This document shows, one piece after another, positions 1 to 10,200 of a stretch of DNA of 64,000 bases; positions within the stretch are counted from its first letter, which is position 1; the number at the start of each line of letters is the position of its first letter. Under the pieces are notes generated by a model that was given only the letters and a program-made list of their open reading frames with translations, did not search any database and had not been told where the DNA came from. Source of the DNA: Neonectria sp. B-13 (lineage: Eukaryota > Ascomycota > Sordariomycetes > Hypocreales > Nectriaceae); the NCBI GenBank assembly GCA_002682825.1, contig NOKP01000022.1, positions 310,001-374,000 of the forward strand. Direction: 5' to 3'. The position numbers and the translations under genes are program-made.

Positions 1-1678
1 TGCAAGAAATTAGCAAATATTGCTTACTCGGAGATAGAACGTAGTGAGTTCTCATACCAAATGCAGGACGAGATGGTTCCTTGTCGTTTCCCATGTCAAT
101 CTGGGCGACTGAGATAGTGGGAACATCGGCTCGGCTGATTGCTCGAGAGATGGAACGAGAAACGTAGAACTTTCTCATGATTCTCTTGAATAACTCTTTT
201 GAGAAAGGCAGTGTGCGTAAACCTCTCTGGCCATTTGTATTCGTATTAGAAGCCACAGGGTTGGATATCTGTCCGTCTTGCAGTGCATCTCGTTCTTTAT
301 TCTTCGATAGCTTGATCGTTTGCAACCAGTCATTAGAGGTTACCTTCTTAACACCCGGATACTCGAGTTCTCCGGTTCTTCGTGCTAAACTTTGATCGTA
401 TTAGCTATCATGAGCAAAGAATAGATGGATATGATCCTACATTAACACTAAGCCCGACGAGGACCCGTCGATTTTAGGATAGTCCTGCGAAGGCACATCG
501 TTAGTTTATTTTCTTCGGACGTACTAATGGACCAACTTGAAACAAATAGCAAGTACCGTAGAGAACCATTCGTTCCACTCATTTTGACCTCCCAGTGTCG
601 AAACAAGAGGAGTCTGTTACACTGTCAGCGATTGCAATACTCAAGCATACTCTGGATTGCACTTACTCGAGCACCGGGGGCCACGCGCACAACTGTCGTG
701 GTCTTTTCCTCAAACTTGAACACTTTGTTCAATTCCGCGTCGCTCAGAAACCCTTTGCTGCAATTCCAATCCATCGTAGGCTCGTTATCGTGGGTGTAGA
801 TTACAACTCCAAGCTGACGCCAAGTTGCCGATCGGAATCATCAAGACATTTGCACGAGGGAGATAATGATCCGGCAGACTTATCGAGTAGGCTGTGTCAG
901 CTTCGGTCTTGAAAGCCGCTAACTTACGGCATGTGACCCTCTTGCAGTTGGCTTTGCCAGCTTGTTCGCATAGCCACGAAATGATTAAGGCTACCAATGA
1001 GGAATCGAGAATTGTTACATTTCTGCCTAAACGCACTCTGCAGGTTGCCTTATTCCCTTTCTGTATCTGTGCATACTCAGCCCTTCTGCCTGCGAGCAAA
1101 TGTCGGCTGGTTTGTCATCGTCTTTCGGAAACGGCCGAGCCAGGGACACAAAAAACGCCTTCAGCCCCCAAATGCGTGTCCAACTATTCGACGGTCAGAC
1201 CACGATCCTTTACCTTTCAGCCTTGTTTGAGCTACCGCCGTTCACAAAATACCATTCCACGTCTCTGATACCAATGGTGGTCCAAGTAGTTGCTGCGAGG
1301 TACGCCGACCAGGGGGCTCTTGAACTATTCTTGGCAGAGACATTTGGTCGCGGACAGGCGACAGTAAAGGTGGGAATAATCGCAGTTACGAAGCGCATGG
1401 GCATGGCTGACACTCGATACCAGTGGACCCGAGCTCGGTGGCACTGCACCATCCCTCGTCTCCTAAGCCCAGTATGATCATGACTTTCTTAGCCTTTCAG
1501 TGCCACCGACTGATTAGAAATTCTAGGATGAAATGGCGGTATTGAAGCAAACAATTCATGAACATTATTAAACCAAGTCATGGGCTGAAACTTTTCCAGT
1601 GTAGCATAATTAGCGGGACACACAGCTGCGAGGAGAATTCTAAGTCGCCCCTGGGATTTCATGCTTTGGTTACTTAAC
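1..1678. other. No recognisable gene (left edge)
   Basis: Several overlapping ORFs of 80-125 codons occur on both strands, but none has a recognisable domain, a good start context or a plausible splice structure, and frames on opposite strands are equally open. I see no tRNA or transposase motif. It may be intergenic DNA or an old decayed insertion. Confidence 0.5.
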
Positions 1679-1835
1679 TTCTAAGTTGGCAAAGTAATAC
1701 TAGTATTTTCACTAACTAGTACTGGGCGGAATACTAAGTAGAATTAGTTAGTATTAATACTAAGGCCTTTAATGTTAGTTGGTATTAGTTAGTGTTGATA
1801 TATTAAAGACTTTATCATTAGTATCAATTAGTTTC
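1679..1835. repeat. AT-rich stretch of TTAGT/ACTAA inverted repeats
   Basis: The block is built from many short copies of TTAGTATTA and its complement. It includes the perfect 16-base palindrome TTAGTATTAATACTAA near 1749-1764 and several ACTAGT and TTAGTTAGT words. It lies 3' of the kinase gene. It could be a decayed foldback or MITE-like element, or simply AT-rich intergenic DNA. No target-site duplication is clear. Confidence 0.5.
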
Positions 1836-1958
1836 CAACCTGGCTTAATTGAAACAAGAAGACGAAGCTTGACAGGATGAACAAATTGCATGATGGCGTT
1901 GCGTGAAAAAATGAAAGAGAAGACCTTGCAAAGCTCCAAGACACTGGGAACCAAAAAG

Positions 1959-3906
1959 TTAGACCATTTCTTTCCATTCTTCTTGTGACATCGGCTTTCT
2001 TGCCTCCCCGGAATGAACTTCCAAGTTTGGCCTGTTTTTCTGAATCATACTTCTTGCCTCCGGGTTTAGAGAAGCCTCGACTGGTATCGCAGCGTGGGAA
2101 ACTCGAGGGCTTGGGTCTCTCTCCAAGCAATAGCTTTCGTGCTGACACTTCGAGTCAATGTCCTGAAACCTGGCCCGTAATTTGCCCGACAGCGACCTTT
2201 TATGATCAGCCGATATCACAACAAGCATCTCCTGATCAATGACCTCAAGGACATCAAGAATGAACTTGGAGCATCTCGGATCTTGGCGTAAGGTGTTGAT
2301 CCACTGAAACTGTCAGCTCTGCCCTTTGCAGTAACAGAACCCATTAATACTCACGTTCGTGACCTCAGGCTTAACTTGTGCCACATGGCCGCGCTGATCA
2401 TGTGTTTCTTTTAGAGCAAAGAAGATGTCGTTGTTTGCACCAGTGATGTACTCGGTTGTCCGTCGCCGCTCGAAGTCATGGCGAAACTTCTTTCCTCCAA
2501 GTATCCAGGTGACAAATTCGAGATACAGGCAGCCCATCGTCCATATATCAAAGGCTCGCGAAACAGTTCCTCCCAGTAAATCGCACTCTGGTGGACGATA
2601 GCCAGGGACTGGGGGCACGGCCTTGTTTGGGATGTTGGACCGACTAATGTAGCGGTTAAACGACGACAGCCCAAAGTCAGATATGACTAAGATTTTGTCC
2701 TTGGAGGCATTGTTAGAGGTGAAACAGAGTATGTTGTCGCTTTTAATGTCCCCGTGTCTGCCGAACCGCTTTTCTGGATCATGTGTCAAGTGCTTGGGAT
2801 TGTGTATTGTGTCGAGTGCGCCCATGATGCCCAGGAGTTGCTGCGATGCCCATCGAGCAGTTGCGAAATCCCATGAAAGCTCAGTATCATCCCATAGTTC
2901 TTCAAGGTTGCAATTTGCCAAAGGGAAAATGAAATGATACTGGTCTCTGAACGTGAAGGTGCATAGAAGCGTCACAAGGTGGCTGTGTACCAAGCCGTTG
3001 AAACGCATCAATTGGTCCAGTTCTTGTCGAAACTTGGTCTGGTTGTTACAATCCCTCTTTGAAAGCTTCTTCACAGCAAACACGCGACCTTCTAAGTTGA
3101 TCTAAAAGGCAGTGGACTTAGTTTATTATGGATCAGAGTACACCAGGAACGAAACTTACCTCTCGCAGTATCTCATGAAATGAATGGGCTGTGGGATGAA
3201 TCCTAACAAGAGAGACCTCTGCGAAAGCGCCTTGTCTGACCCTTCCCGATTGGCTTGGAGAGACTTGACCCTGATTTAATCGCTTGCACCAGGGTAAGAT
3301 AGTTTTGGGTGGTAAGTCGTAGGGCTGAAACGTCTTATCGGCGTTCTTTTCAAAGAAAGGGACCATGACCTGCCATTGGGTACTCTCAAATATCTCTCTC
3401 TCGGAGATTTTCCAGCTTGCGAAGAGTTGGAGAGGCTCTTTTGGGCCCGCCGCGAGACACAAAGAGGCTTCTACCATATCCAGAGACACGACAGGCAGTT
3501 TCGCATCACACAGTTGAGCGTCAACAAAATTTCTGATCTCACCTGACTTTCCAATCAACAAGAGGATTGAGAAGACCTTGAGGTAACTCTGGCATCTCGT
3601 GTTGCTAGGATCTGCGCAGATCAAGTCCCCAAATCGCTGGAGATTCGAGTCTGAAGAGCTTAAGCAACTCCTTAGCTCGACCAAAACTCGCTCCTTTGTG
3701 AGAACGTGGCGCAATACTTCCACGGTCCAAAATCGCTGCTTCTCGCCGTCGATCCGGTATTTTCTAAGCAACTCATCCAGGTTGGACGAGCCATCAAACT
3801 CAACATCCGTCAGAGAATCAGTTGAGCTTGTACGCGGGATCGCGCTGTCCGTCTCGTGAAGGGAGTCTTCTTCAAAACGCACGACTTGCTTTTGGCGTCG
3901 GTCCAT
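1959..3906 (-). CDS. Serine/threonine protein kinase domain protein
   Basis: Three exons on the minus strand: 3906-3160, 3101-2355 and 2303-1959, with introns 3159-3102 (GTAAGT...TAG) and 2354-2304 (GTGAGT...CTGACAGTTTCAG). All joins are phase 0 and give 606 aa. The first ~220 residues have no domain I recognise. The kinase domain follows: a glycine-rich loop at about 221-234 (QGAFAEV), the ATP-binding lysine in VFAVKK (~260), catalytic loop HGDIKSDN (H365-D367), DFG at 391-393 and RPPE at ~418-421. It is therefore probably catalytically active, although the usual HRD is HGD. The C-terminal ~110 residues continue the lineage-specific tail seen in many fungal kinases of this type (a W-I..L..DP.C pattern). 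Substrate unknown. The open frame runs a little upstream of 3906, but without an ATG. Confidence 0.85.
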
Positions 3907-4404
3907 TTTATTGTAAGGCAAAGCAGGAAAATCGTTCCTAGTATGCACTTTCGGTTACTTTGATGAGGTTTTTGGCAAAAGTGAGGTAGTGGTTCGTAAA
4001 GCTAGAAATATGATTTAGGGAGCTCTTTTCTGTTCCACATACAAACGGCCTACGGCAAGAGGTGAGGTAGGAAGCTAAAAATGATGAGGCATTTTCCCAG
4101 GCCTTCTTTTGGAAATGGAATGGGCGTCAACCATCACGTGATGCGATTGGTAGTTAATCAACCAAGGTAAATGTAGGTCAGGCTGTCAGAACTTGAACTT
4201 GCGGAATTGCAGAGGATAAGCTGCTTGAGAGGGGGTATTGTAGCTCTTAGTACTTTTTAACTATACCAAAATTGGGCCTCTCCCGCTTTTAATCGCTAAT
4301 CTCCCCTTACCCCAGAAAGGCTAAGTTCTATATAGATTGAAAGACACGCCAAAAAGGTCCCTAGATTCAGTTTCCGGTGCTAAAGCTTCCTTCTTCTATA
4401 TTAG
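3907..4404. other. Intergenic region between kinase and isomerase relic
   Basis: About 500 bases with no supported gene. It should hold the promoter of the minus-strand kinase. A pyrimidine-rich stretch (CTTCTTC/CTCCTTC) lies at about 4386-4430 next to the degenerating end of the isomerase relic. A 63-codon plus-strand ORF here is antisense to the relic and is not counted as a gene. Confidence 0.5.
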
Positions 4405-4862
4405 TTCCTTCTCCTTCTTACTCTCTCAAGGAGTCAGCTGCCTTCGAGTCCAGACGCATTCGCCACTTTGATGATCGTGACGGGATCGGCAATATCGGAT
4501 TCGTTTGCCCACACTGTCTCGAGACCTCTACACGCGACCTCTTGCACTTCCGCACTGTCATGACCTAGTCGTCAATGAACACTAGAAGCACCCTATGCGC
4601 CAATGACGGATCTGCGGGATGGAACTCTGTGTACCGCACAATGGGCAAATCACGCAGCCTTCGCCATCGCTCCATCTCAGCCAAACGATAAGCTTGCCAC
4701 TGGGTCGAGAGCTGCTTTACGGGAAGACCTCTCAAAATGGAGAATATTTGCATGAGCTCGATGGGTTTGTAGATGATCTTGGCGTTGATTTCCCGTGCCA
4801 GAAATTGGAGGCGTCGGCTACCGATATTATGATAATGGCCTATCTGAAGTATGCTGGCTAGC
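4405..4862 (-). pseudogene. Decayed 2-hydroxychromene-2-carboxylate isomerase/DsbA-like gene
   Basis: Read on the minus strand, the translation from about 4862 to 4565 matches the middle of the DsbA-fold HCCA isomerase family (IIYKPIEL, QAYRLAEMERW, FHPAD). It then stops at TAG (4565-4567). The next family block, VWANESDIADP then ANASGLEG, resumes in a shifted frame at about 4553-4440. That segment is cut by an in-frame TGA before LLERVR. The N-terminal catalytic segment and the C-terminal GVPTF block are missing, and I found no intron that repairs it. It is a 5'- and 3'-truncated relic with at least one frameshift and two stops. Its 5' end overlaps the last codons of the flavin monooxygenase. 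The homology comes from family pattern recognition and has not been searched. Confidence 0.7.
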
Positions 4863-6548
4863 AGGAGGCCCCTTAGAAATGATGGATATGAGATCTGCGG
4901 CTCTCTCCGCTTCGGCCTTCGCTTCCTCTGCCTTCCACCACCTGATACGGTAATCTACGAACTGCCAAAGTATCTCCGCCCATTTTGGGTCGTACTCGGG
5001 CAACACTCTACCCGTCGTCCTTGGGGCAGGCTCGCCTGCGATCGCCCTTAAGGTCTCGAAGTGCTCTTCAAAATCTGGCATAAGTGCCCAGAACAAGGGC
5101 CCATCACCGCATTTCGAGATCCTATTTTGTTCCCAATCCTCCATCTCCTTTCTTGGAGGAAGAGCTGCGTGTCCGGCGAGGACGCGTGCTGCCGCCACGG
5201 CCTGCCATTCGAAGATACGAATGCCGAAGCCTCCCGTAACCTAGTCATGCAATCACTGTTCAGTCGATCAAGAGCATCTGGAGATGGCTTTAACTAGCCC
5301 TTATGAGAACATACCATGCCGATAAAAACCAGACTCGGATCACTGGTCTTAAACACGTGTTGGTATAGCCCTGGAACCCGCTGGTTCGCAGGCTTCACGC
5401 TGGGTAAGAAAGGGAAACTAAACTCATAACCTGTCGCAAGTAGGACAACATCGACATCGCTGATGAATGTGTCATCTGTAAAAGTGATGCGCCCTGTTTC
5501 AGGGTCAAAGACTGAGATTGTTGGGCGATTATCTATATCCGGATGCGTGAAAGGTGCCCAACCAAATGTGGGCTCGGGCATTCGCAGTGATGAGATGATA
5601 GGATGCTTCGACACTAAGCGAATGTCGTGTAGTGCATCAAAGGCGGACACTGATCCTCCCACGACGAGGACTCGCTGCAACCATGATGAGTAATTAGATT
5701 GTCCGTATCAGAATCTTAGGGCCATCAATGTCACACTGAGCTCACCTTGCCCTTGAATTCATCAGCATTTTGGTAGTGTTTCGTATGCTTTATCCTTCCA
5801 GGGTATCTCTGATCATACTCGACCAAGCCTGGGATATCGGGAACAAATGGCACATAATAGTGCCCGGTAGCCACGACCACAGCATCGAAGCTTTCTTGCC
5901 ACCAGTAGTCCTCGGACCCTCCGGGTGTCGTCTTTCGAAGCGTTAGAACCCATTCGTCACCCATCTTCTCTGCCAGCTCGACAGTCGTGTTAAATTCCAC
6001 AAGATGATCGTTGCCGTCGCACTTGAGGATGTCCTCTACCCACTCGCGTATAACTTCTCTGTGTCGAAACGGAGCATTCGGGCCATACCGTGCTAAAGTA
6101 CGATCCGAAACGACTTTCGAGATCGGCTCTTGGGTGAACGCCATGACGTCGGGGGGGAGATTACTGTGTAAGTGCTCATGAGCTGCGGTGTCTGAGTACC
6201 AAAACTTCTGAGAGTTAATCCCTTCTGCTTTTGGGGTCTCGCAGGGAAAATCCGAGGGCATTTCTAGAGGCAAGTCGCCACGGTTCTCCATGAGACCTCG
6301 TAGGGACGGGATGCGACGGGTCTCGCCACGCGTGAAGACCCTAGACCACGCACAAGTTAGGAAGGGGATAAGGCAAGACAAATGTTTCGGATTTGAACCA
6401 CGAACCAAGTCCCTCCTGCCATGTGCTGCCTTTCAAAGACTCGTATTGTGTCGAAGCCCTGCTCTTTTACTAGTGCATCCGTAGCAATGACGCCGGCTGG
6501 GCCAGTCCCAATCACGGCAACTCGCCTCTTCTTGTTGGTCATAATCAT
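4827..6548 (-). CDS. Flavin-containing monooxygenase
   Basis: Four exons on the minus strand: 6548-6406, 6340-5746, 5674-5315 and 5240-4827, giving 503 aa. Intron 1 (6405-6341) uses an unusual GTTCGT donor; the others have GTGAGC and GTATGT. The FAD-binding motif GTGPAG lies at residues ~14-19. The FMO fingerprint follows as YPGRIKHTKHY (~226-236), then the NADPH-binding segment VLVVGGSVSA (~248-257) and ATGY of the C-terminal FMO motif. These features fit NADPH-dependent hydroxylation or S/N-oxygenation of a small molecule, substrate unknown. The first residues form an FAD Rossmann strand, not a signal peptide, so the protein is probably cytosolic. A decayed isomerase gene follows directly at the 3' end, and the FMO stop falls inside it, so the last ~12 residues may be recent. 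Confidence 0.9.
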
Positions 6549-6698
6549 AATGCTGACTTGCTCCGTAATCTTCAGTTTGGCAGGTTACTGAGAGACAAGC
6601 CTTTATCCATGAATTCAGACTCTATATCATGATTTCGACCATAGTGTGGGTGGTGTGACGCGCAGCGCCTGCGAGAAAGATGAAACTCGCTTGCCCCA

Positions 6699-6706
6699 TT
6701 TATATA
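6699..6706 (-). promoter_or_regulatory. TATA box of the flavin monooxygenase
   Basis: TATATAAA on the minus strand, about 150 bases upstream of the FMO start at 6548, in a GC-balanced context. Spacing and orientation fit a core promoter. Judged by eye only. Confidence 0.5.
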
Positions 6707-9029
6707 GCACACACCCGGTTTAAGTCCGAATAAAAATAGTGAGCTTTGTTCCCCCTGGCCGGTCTCACATAAGAGAATAATCCTGGCGTCGAGAATGACG
6801 GTAGTATTCTCATGCCCGTTCACGATGTGATCGCTTTCTTCGTGTGGTGTTTCAGTGTACAAAATGAGGTCCTGGTCTTGACGACTCTCCACCTTTTTGG
6901 AGCTTGAATACGAGCAAAGCGGATTGTTATTTAACGCGGCAACTTCGACTTCGAATCTGGGAGTACGCCCATTAACATTCAACCATCTTACCAAGTACAG
7001 CGATGTTAGAGCCCTTTAGCATGGTCTCGGCATTTTCTACGTGCGTCGAGATCTTCGAATACGCTCACCTCGGCTGTCGGTTTGGCCAGTCCAAGGGAAG
7101 GAGAGCTGTACTCTAATGAACGCATCTGATGGCCTAGATAATGTGTTTCCCAAAGAAATGGAAAAGACCAGCGGGAATCAGTGCAAAAGTGTCGAGATAG
7201 ATAGAGGCAGGGGAGACGGCGGAGTGCTGGATGGAAATATCCATGGTGGCGATTATTCTGGCGGTGCTATAACTATCTGGGGCGTCCCACATCTACGAAG
7301 GCATCAAAATCAAGGGCATCAAGGGCCTTGGAGTATGGATTGGCGATAAGTACGGAGGAGATGATTTCTTCTTGCGGAGATAAATTTGCCTCTGCTGCAT
7401 GCTACTCTGAAGCACGACGACTAGAGACGGGAATCTGAGAGGCGTGATGCCGACATATTTTTACAGTAAAAAGAAAGCTTCCCAGTCATAGAGGGTTTGG
7501 TTGGTGGAACTACTGTTGCTAAATATCCTGCCATAATCAGCCCCGAAGCAAAGCAAAGACGGTGATCATGTGTAGAAGAAAATGCCTAAGAGGGCGGCAT
7601 CTAATACGTAGAAGTCACAGAAGATTGAGGATTAAAATTCGCGGGACTGTGTAAGCAGACCTGAGCAGGAAAAGCGAGGCTTCATGTGATAATTCATGTA
7701 CTGAGTCAGTCAAATGATCTAAATACGGGGGAGCTGACTCAACATCACGTGCTGGCACCGGCTTTTGTCTCTGCAATGCTGATGCCTCAGAAGTAAGGCC
7801 TGAAGAATGGACGATGCCCCTTGCGTTGTAAGCAGCTCCCTTTCTTGCGCTGAGCTCGGAGCTATCGATTGATTGATTCCCCGGAAAAACCAATCGAGCT
7901 GTGATGGATGTCTCACCGGAAGAGGCCCAAGCTTCTAGCTGTGGTTGCTGGTTCTCCTCTTCCTTCGCCCTCATTTTCTAGACAACGCTTCCCCGTCATT
8001 GCCCCGAGAATCCGACGCTTCCGCATTACGCGCCCGGAGCGGCCTCCGTCTATGTTTTCCGTGTGCGACTCAACCCTTGCTGGAGACTGTGATGGGCAAT
8101 TCGACTGACCCTAGGTACGGACTACCGGTACGAGGACACAGGAGCTCAAGGGGGATGGCACGAGCGGGCAGGCAATTGGAAACGATCACCCCTGGGCCGC
8201 TTGGGAAGAATGGCGAGCAAGACGTACCACACCCGTCCTCCATGTCACGATTATGTGCTTCAGCTCAGGGTGAGTCAGCAAAGGAGTGATGAGGGGGGAT
8301 GGACTCGTCACTGGTTCTCCCAGCCACCTGGAATCTTGTCGACTTCAAGTCTCCTCTTCTATTCGTAGGAGGATTGGAAGGGCCGCCCGCACAAGCACAG
8401 GCAGAGCAAGAGCCAGAGCCGAAAAAGGCAAACGCCCTGTGACGTTCGTTCCGGTTCCGGGGAGCATACGAGGCTGGCCGATTGGCTGGTTTGATTGGTT
8501 GGTTGGGGTTGGATGATTGACGCGTTGAGTGAGACTTTGTCTGTCAACCAACCTGCTTACCTACGACCTTGCCCGTGTGTTTGCTCCATATCTACGCCAT
8601 CCGTGCTACCACGACTCCCTCCTAACTAGGTGCCCTGCTTTTTGACACCCAGCCCGGCAGGAGAAAGCCGCCGCCCAGGAGGGAACCATTTTACCCACAC
8701 CTCCCTCCCACACACACACTCCACTCCCGGTACCTGAGATTCCGGTGATGATGGGGGCAGGACGGATGTATATGCCCACAGCCCGATGCGCAGTTCCAGG
8801 TCCAGCAGCACCCCAAGCTTCCTCTTTCTTTTTATGCGCAGGAAACCTCCGGGTGCTTGGGAGTGTCCGCAGTGAAATGGGATGATGGAATCGATGACTG
8901 TGACCGTGACTGTGGCGGACGCAATTGGCCGTTGCTGAGATGCTCCATTGCGCCGTCCATGGCCCTTTGGTCCTTTTCAGCTCCAGCTCCCTAGCATAGC
9001 TCTTGGCCCAGCTGCGTGTGTCTCTCCAG

Positions 9030-9061
9030 CAGTCTCCCAGTCTCCCAGTCTCCCAGTCTCT
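9030..9061 (+). repeat. Tandem CAGTCTCC octamers in a CT-rich leader
   Basis: Three exact 8-bp units plus a variant fourth start a ~270-base pyrimidine-rich stretch just upstream of the ATG at 9342. Such CT-rich leaders are common in strongly expressed fungal genes. A simple-repeat expansion is the minimal explanation. Confidence 0.6.
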
Positions 9062-9341
9062 CCGTCTCTGTGCCCCAGCTGTCTCTCAGTGTGTCTCTCA
9101 GCCCGTCCCGTCTCTCAGTCTGATCCATCCTGGTTACGCTCCTCTCCCTCTCTCCCGTCTCACTCACTCACTCGCTCACGCACCCAACCTCTCTCCCTCC
9201 CTCTCTTCCTTTCTCCCTCTCCCTTCTCTGTCCATTACATCCTCACATCCCATCAATCAACCGAATTCTCCTACCAACTATCGCTCCTCCATCCCAATAG
9301 CAACCAACCAAACCCAACCAAACCCACACACAACCACAACC

Positions 9342-10200
9342 ATGGTCCGCAGCCGACGAGGTCAGCCCGAGGAGGAGGAGGAGCTCGTCTCCCTCCCCGA
9401 GGAATCCGATGCGGAGGAGGAAGAGGAGTAAGTCTTTGCCTTTTTCTTCTGCCCGCTCATTTCGCCGTAATCGCGAAATTGTTTTTGGTCGCAAACTGCC
9501 CCTGCGCTCCCTTTGCAACGCAGTTTTTGCCCGGGGTCCAATGCGCCATGCGCGTGCGATGCGATGCGGATGCGCCCACTGACGTCGCATGCGCGCCCGT
9601 CCTCATCGCCATCGCCGCAACGCACCACCCGCGATCCACGACAGCTCCCACTGCCCACGATGCACTCGCCCGTTCCCCTTCAAGCGATCACAGCTCTGGA
9701 CTTCGGGACTCGTGCTGACAGCAACAGGTACGTCTCTACAGGAGACGAGGGCCCCGCCGCCGCCGAAGAAGAAGAGGAGGAGAGCGAGGAAGATGCCGAC
9801 GAGGAGGATGAAGAAGAAGCTGAAGCCGCCGACAAGCCCAAGCCCGACGCCAAGGCCGCCGTACCCAACGGAGCCAAGGCCAAGACGGCTGACGACGAGG
9901 AGGAAGAAGACGATGAAGAGGAAGACGCAGAGGGAGCCGAAGACGACGAAGCCGTCAAGGCCAATGGGGAGGCCAAGGACACCAACGGCAAGGACACCAA
10001 CGGCAAGCGTCACACCGACGCCGCCAACGAGGATGCCCCAGCTGGTAAGTCTATTCCCATCTCCACGCCCGTTACGCCGTGACACTCTGCTGATAGCGCC
10101 CACAGCGGAAGACGAGCCTCCCGCAAAGAAGCGCAAGGTTGTCGACGGCGCTGCCGAGGAGGAAGCTGCCGCCGAGGTGGCCGCCGAGGTTGAGGCTTAA
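9342..10200 (+). CDS. Acidic Glu/Ala-rich nuclear protein, function unknown
   Basis: Three exons: 9342-9427, 9728-10044 and 10106-10200, giving 165 aa. Intron 1 is long for this genome (300 nt, GTAAGT...CAACAG); intron 2 is 61 nt (GTAAGT...CACAG). The ATG sits in CAACCATGG, a good fungal start. The product is almost entirely low-complexity: Glu/Asp runs, Ala/Lys/Pro spacers, a repeated (K)DTNGKDTNGK segment, and a C-terminal monopartite nuclear localisation signal PPAKKRKV followed by an AAEEEA tail. No globular domain is visible. The composition suggests a histone- or chromatin-associated acidic protein, but that is inference. The high acidity makes opposite-strand frames open by chance, and they were ignored. 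Confidence 0.7.

Larger units (their letters stand above)
6549..9341. other. Long gene-poor interval
   Basis: About 2.8 kb without a gene I can support. The left end is the FMO promoter. At 7117-7380 two plus-strand frames look protein-like: one reads GGDYSGGAITIWG, and a second, shifted frame reads HIYEGIKIKG...GVWIGDKYGG up to a stop. This might be a frameshifted relic, family unknown. The part right of 8.8 kb is strongly pyrimidine-rich on the plus strand and is probably promoter and leader of the acidic protein gene at 9342. Confidence 0.45.

Noticed and set aside
4377..4568. Small plus-strand ORF
   Set aside because: Antisense to the isomerase relic; its open frame is explained by that homology.
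4565..6548. A single FMO-isomerase fusion protein
   Set aside because: No GT donor exists between the end of the FMO-like sequence and the isomerase-like sequence, the FMO frame stops at 4827, and the isomerase part is itself frameshifted.
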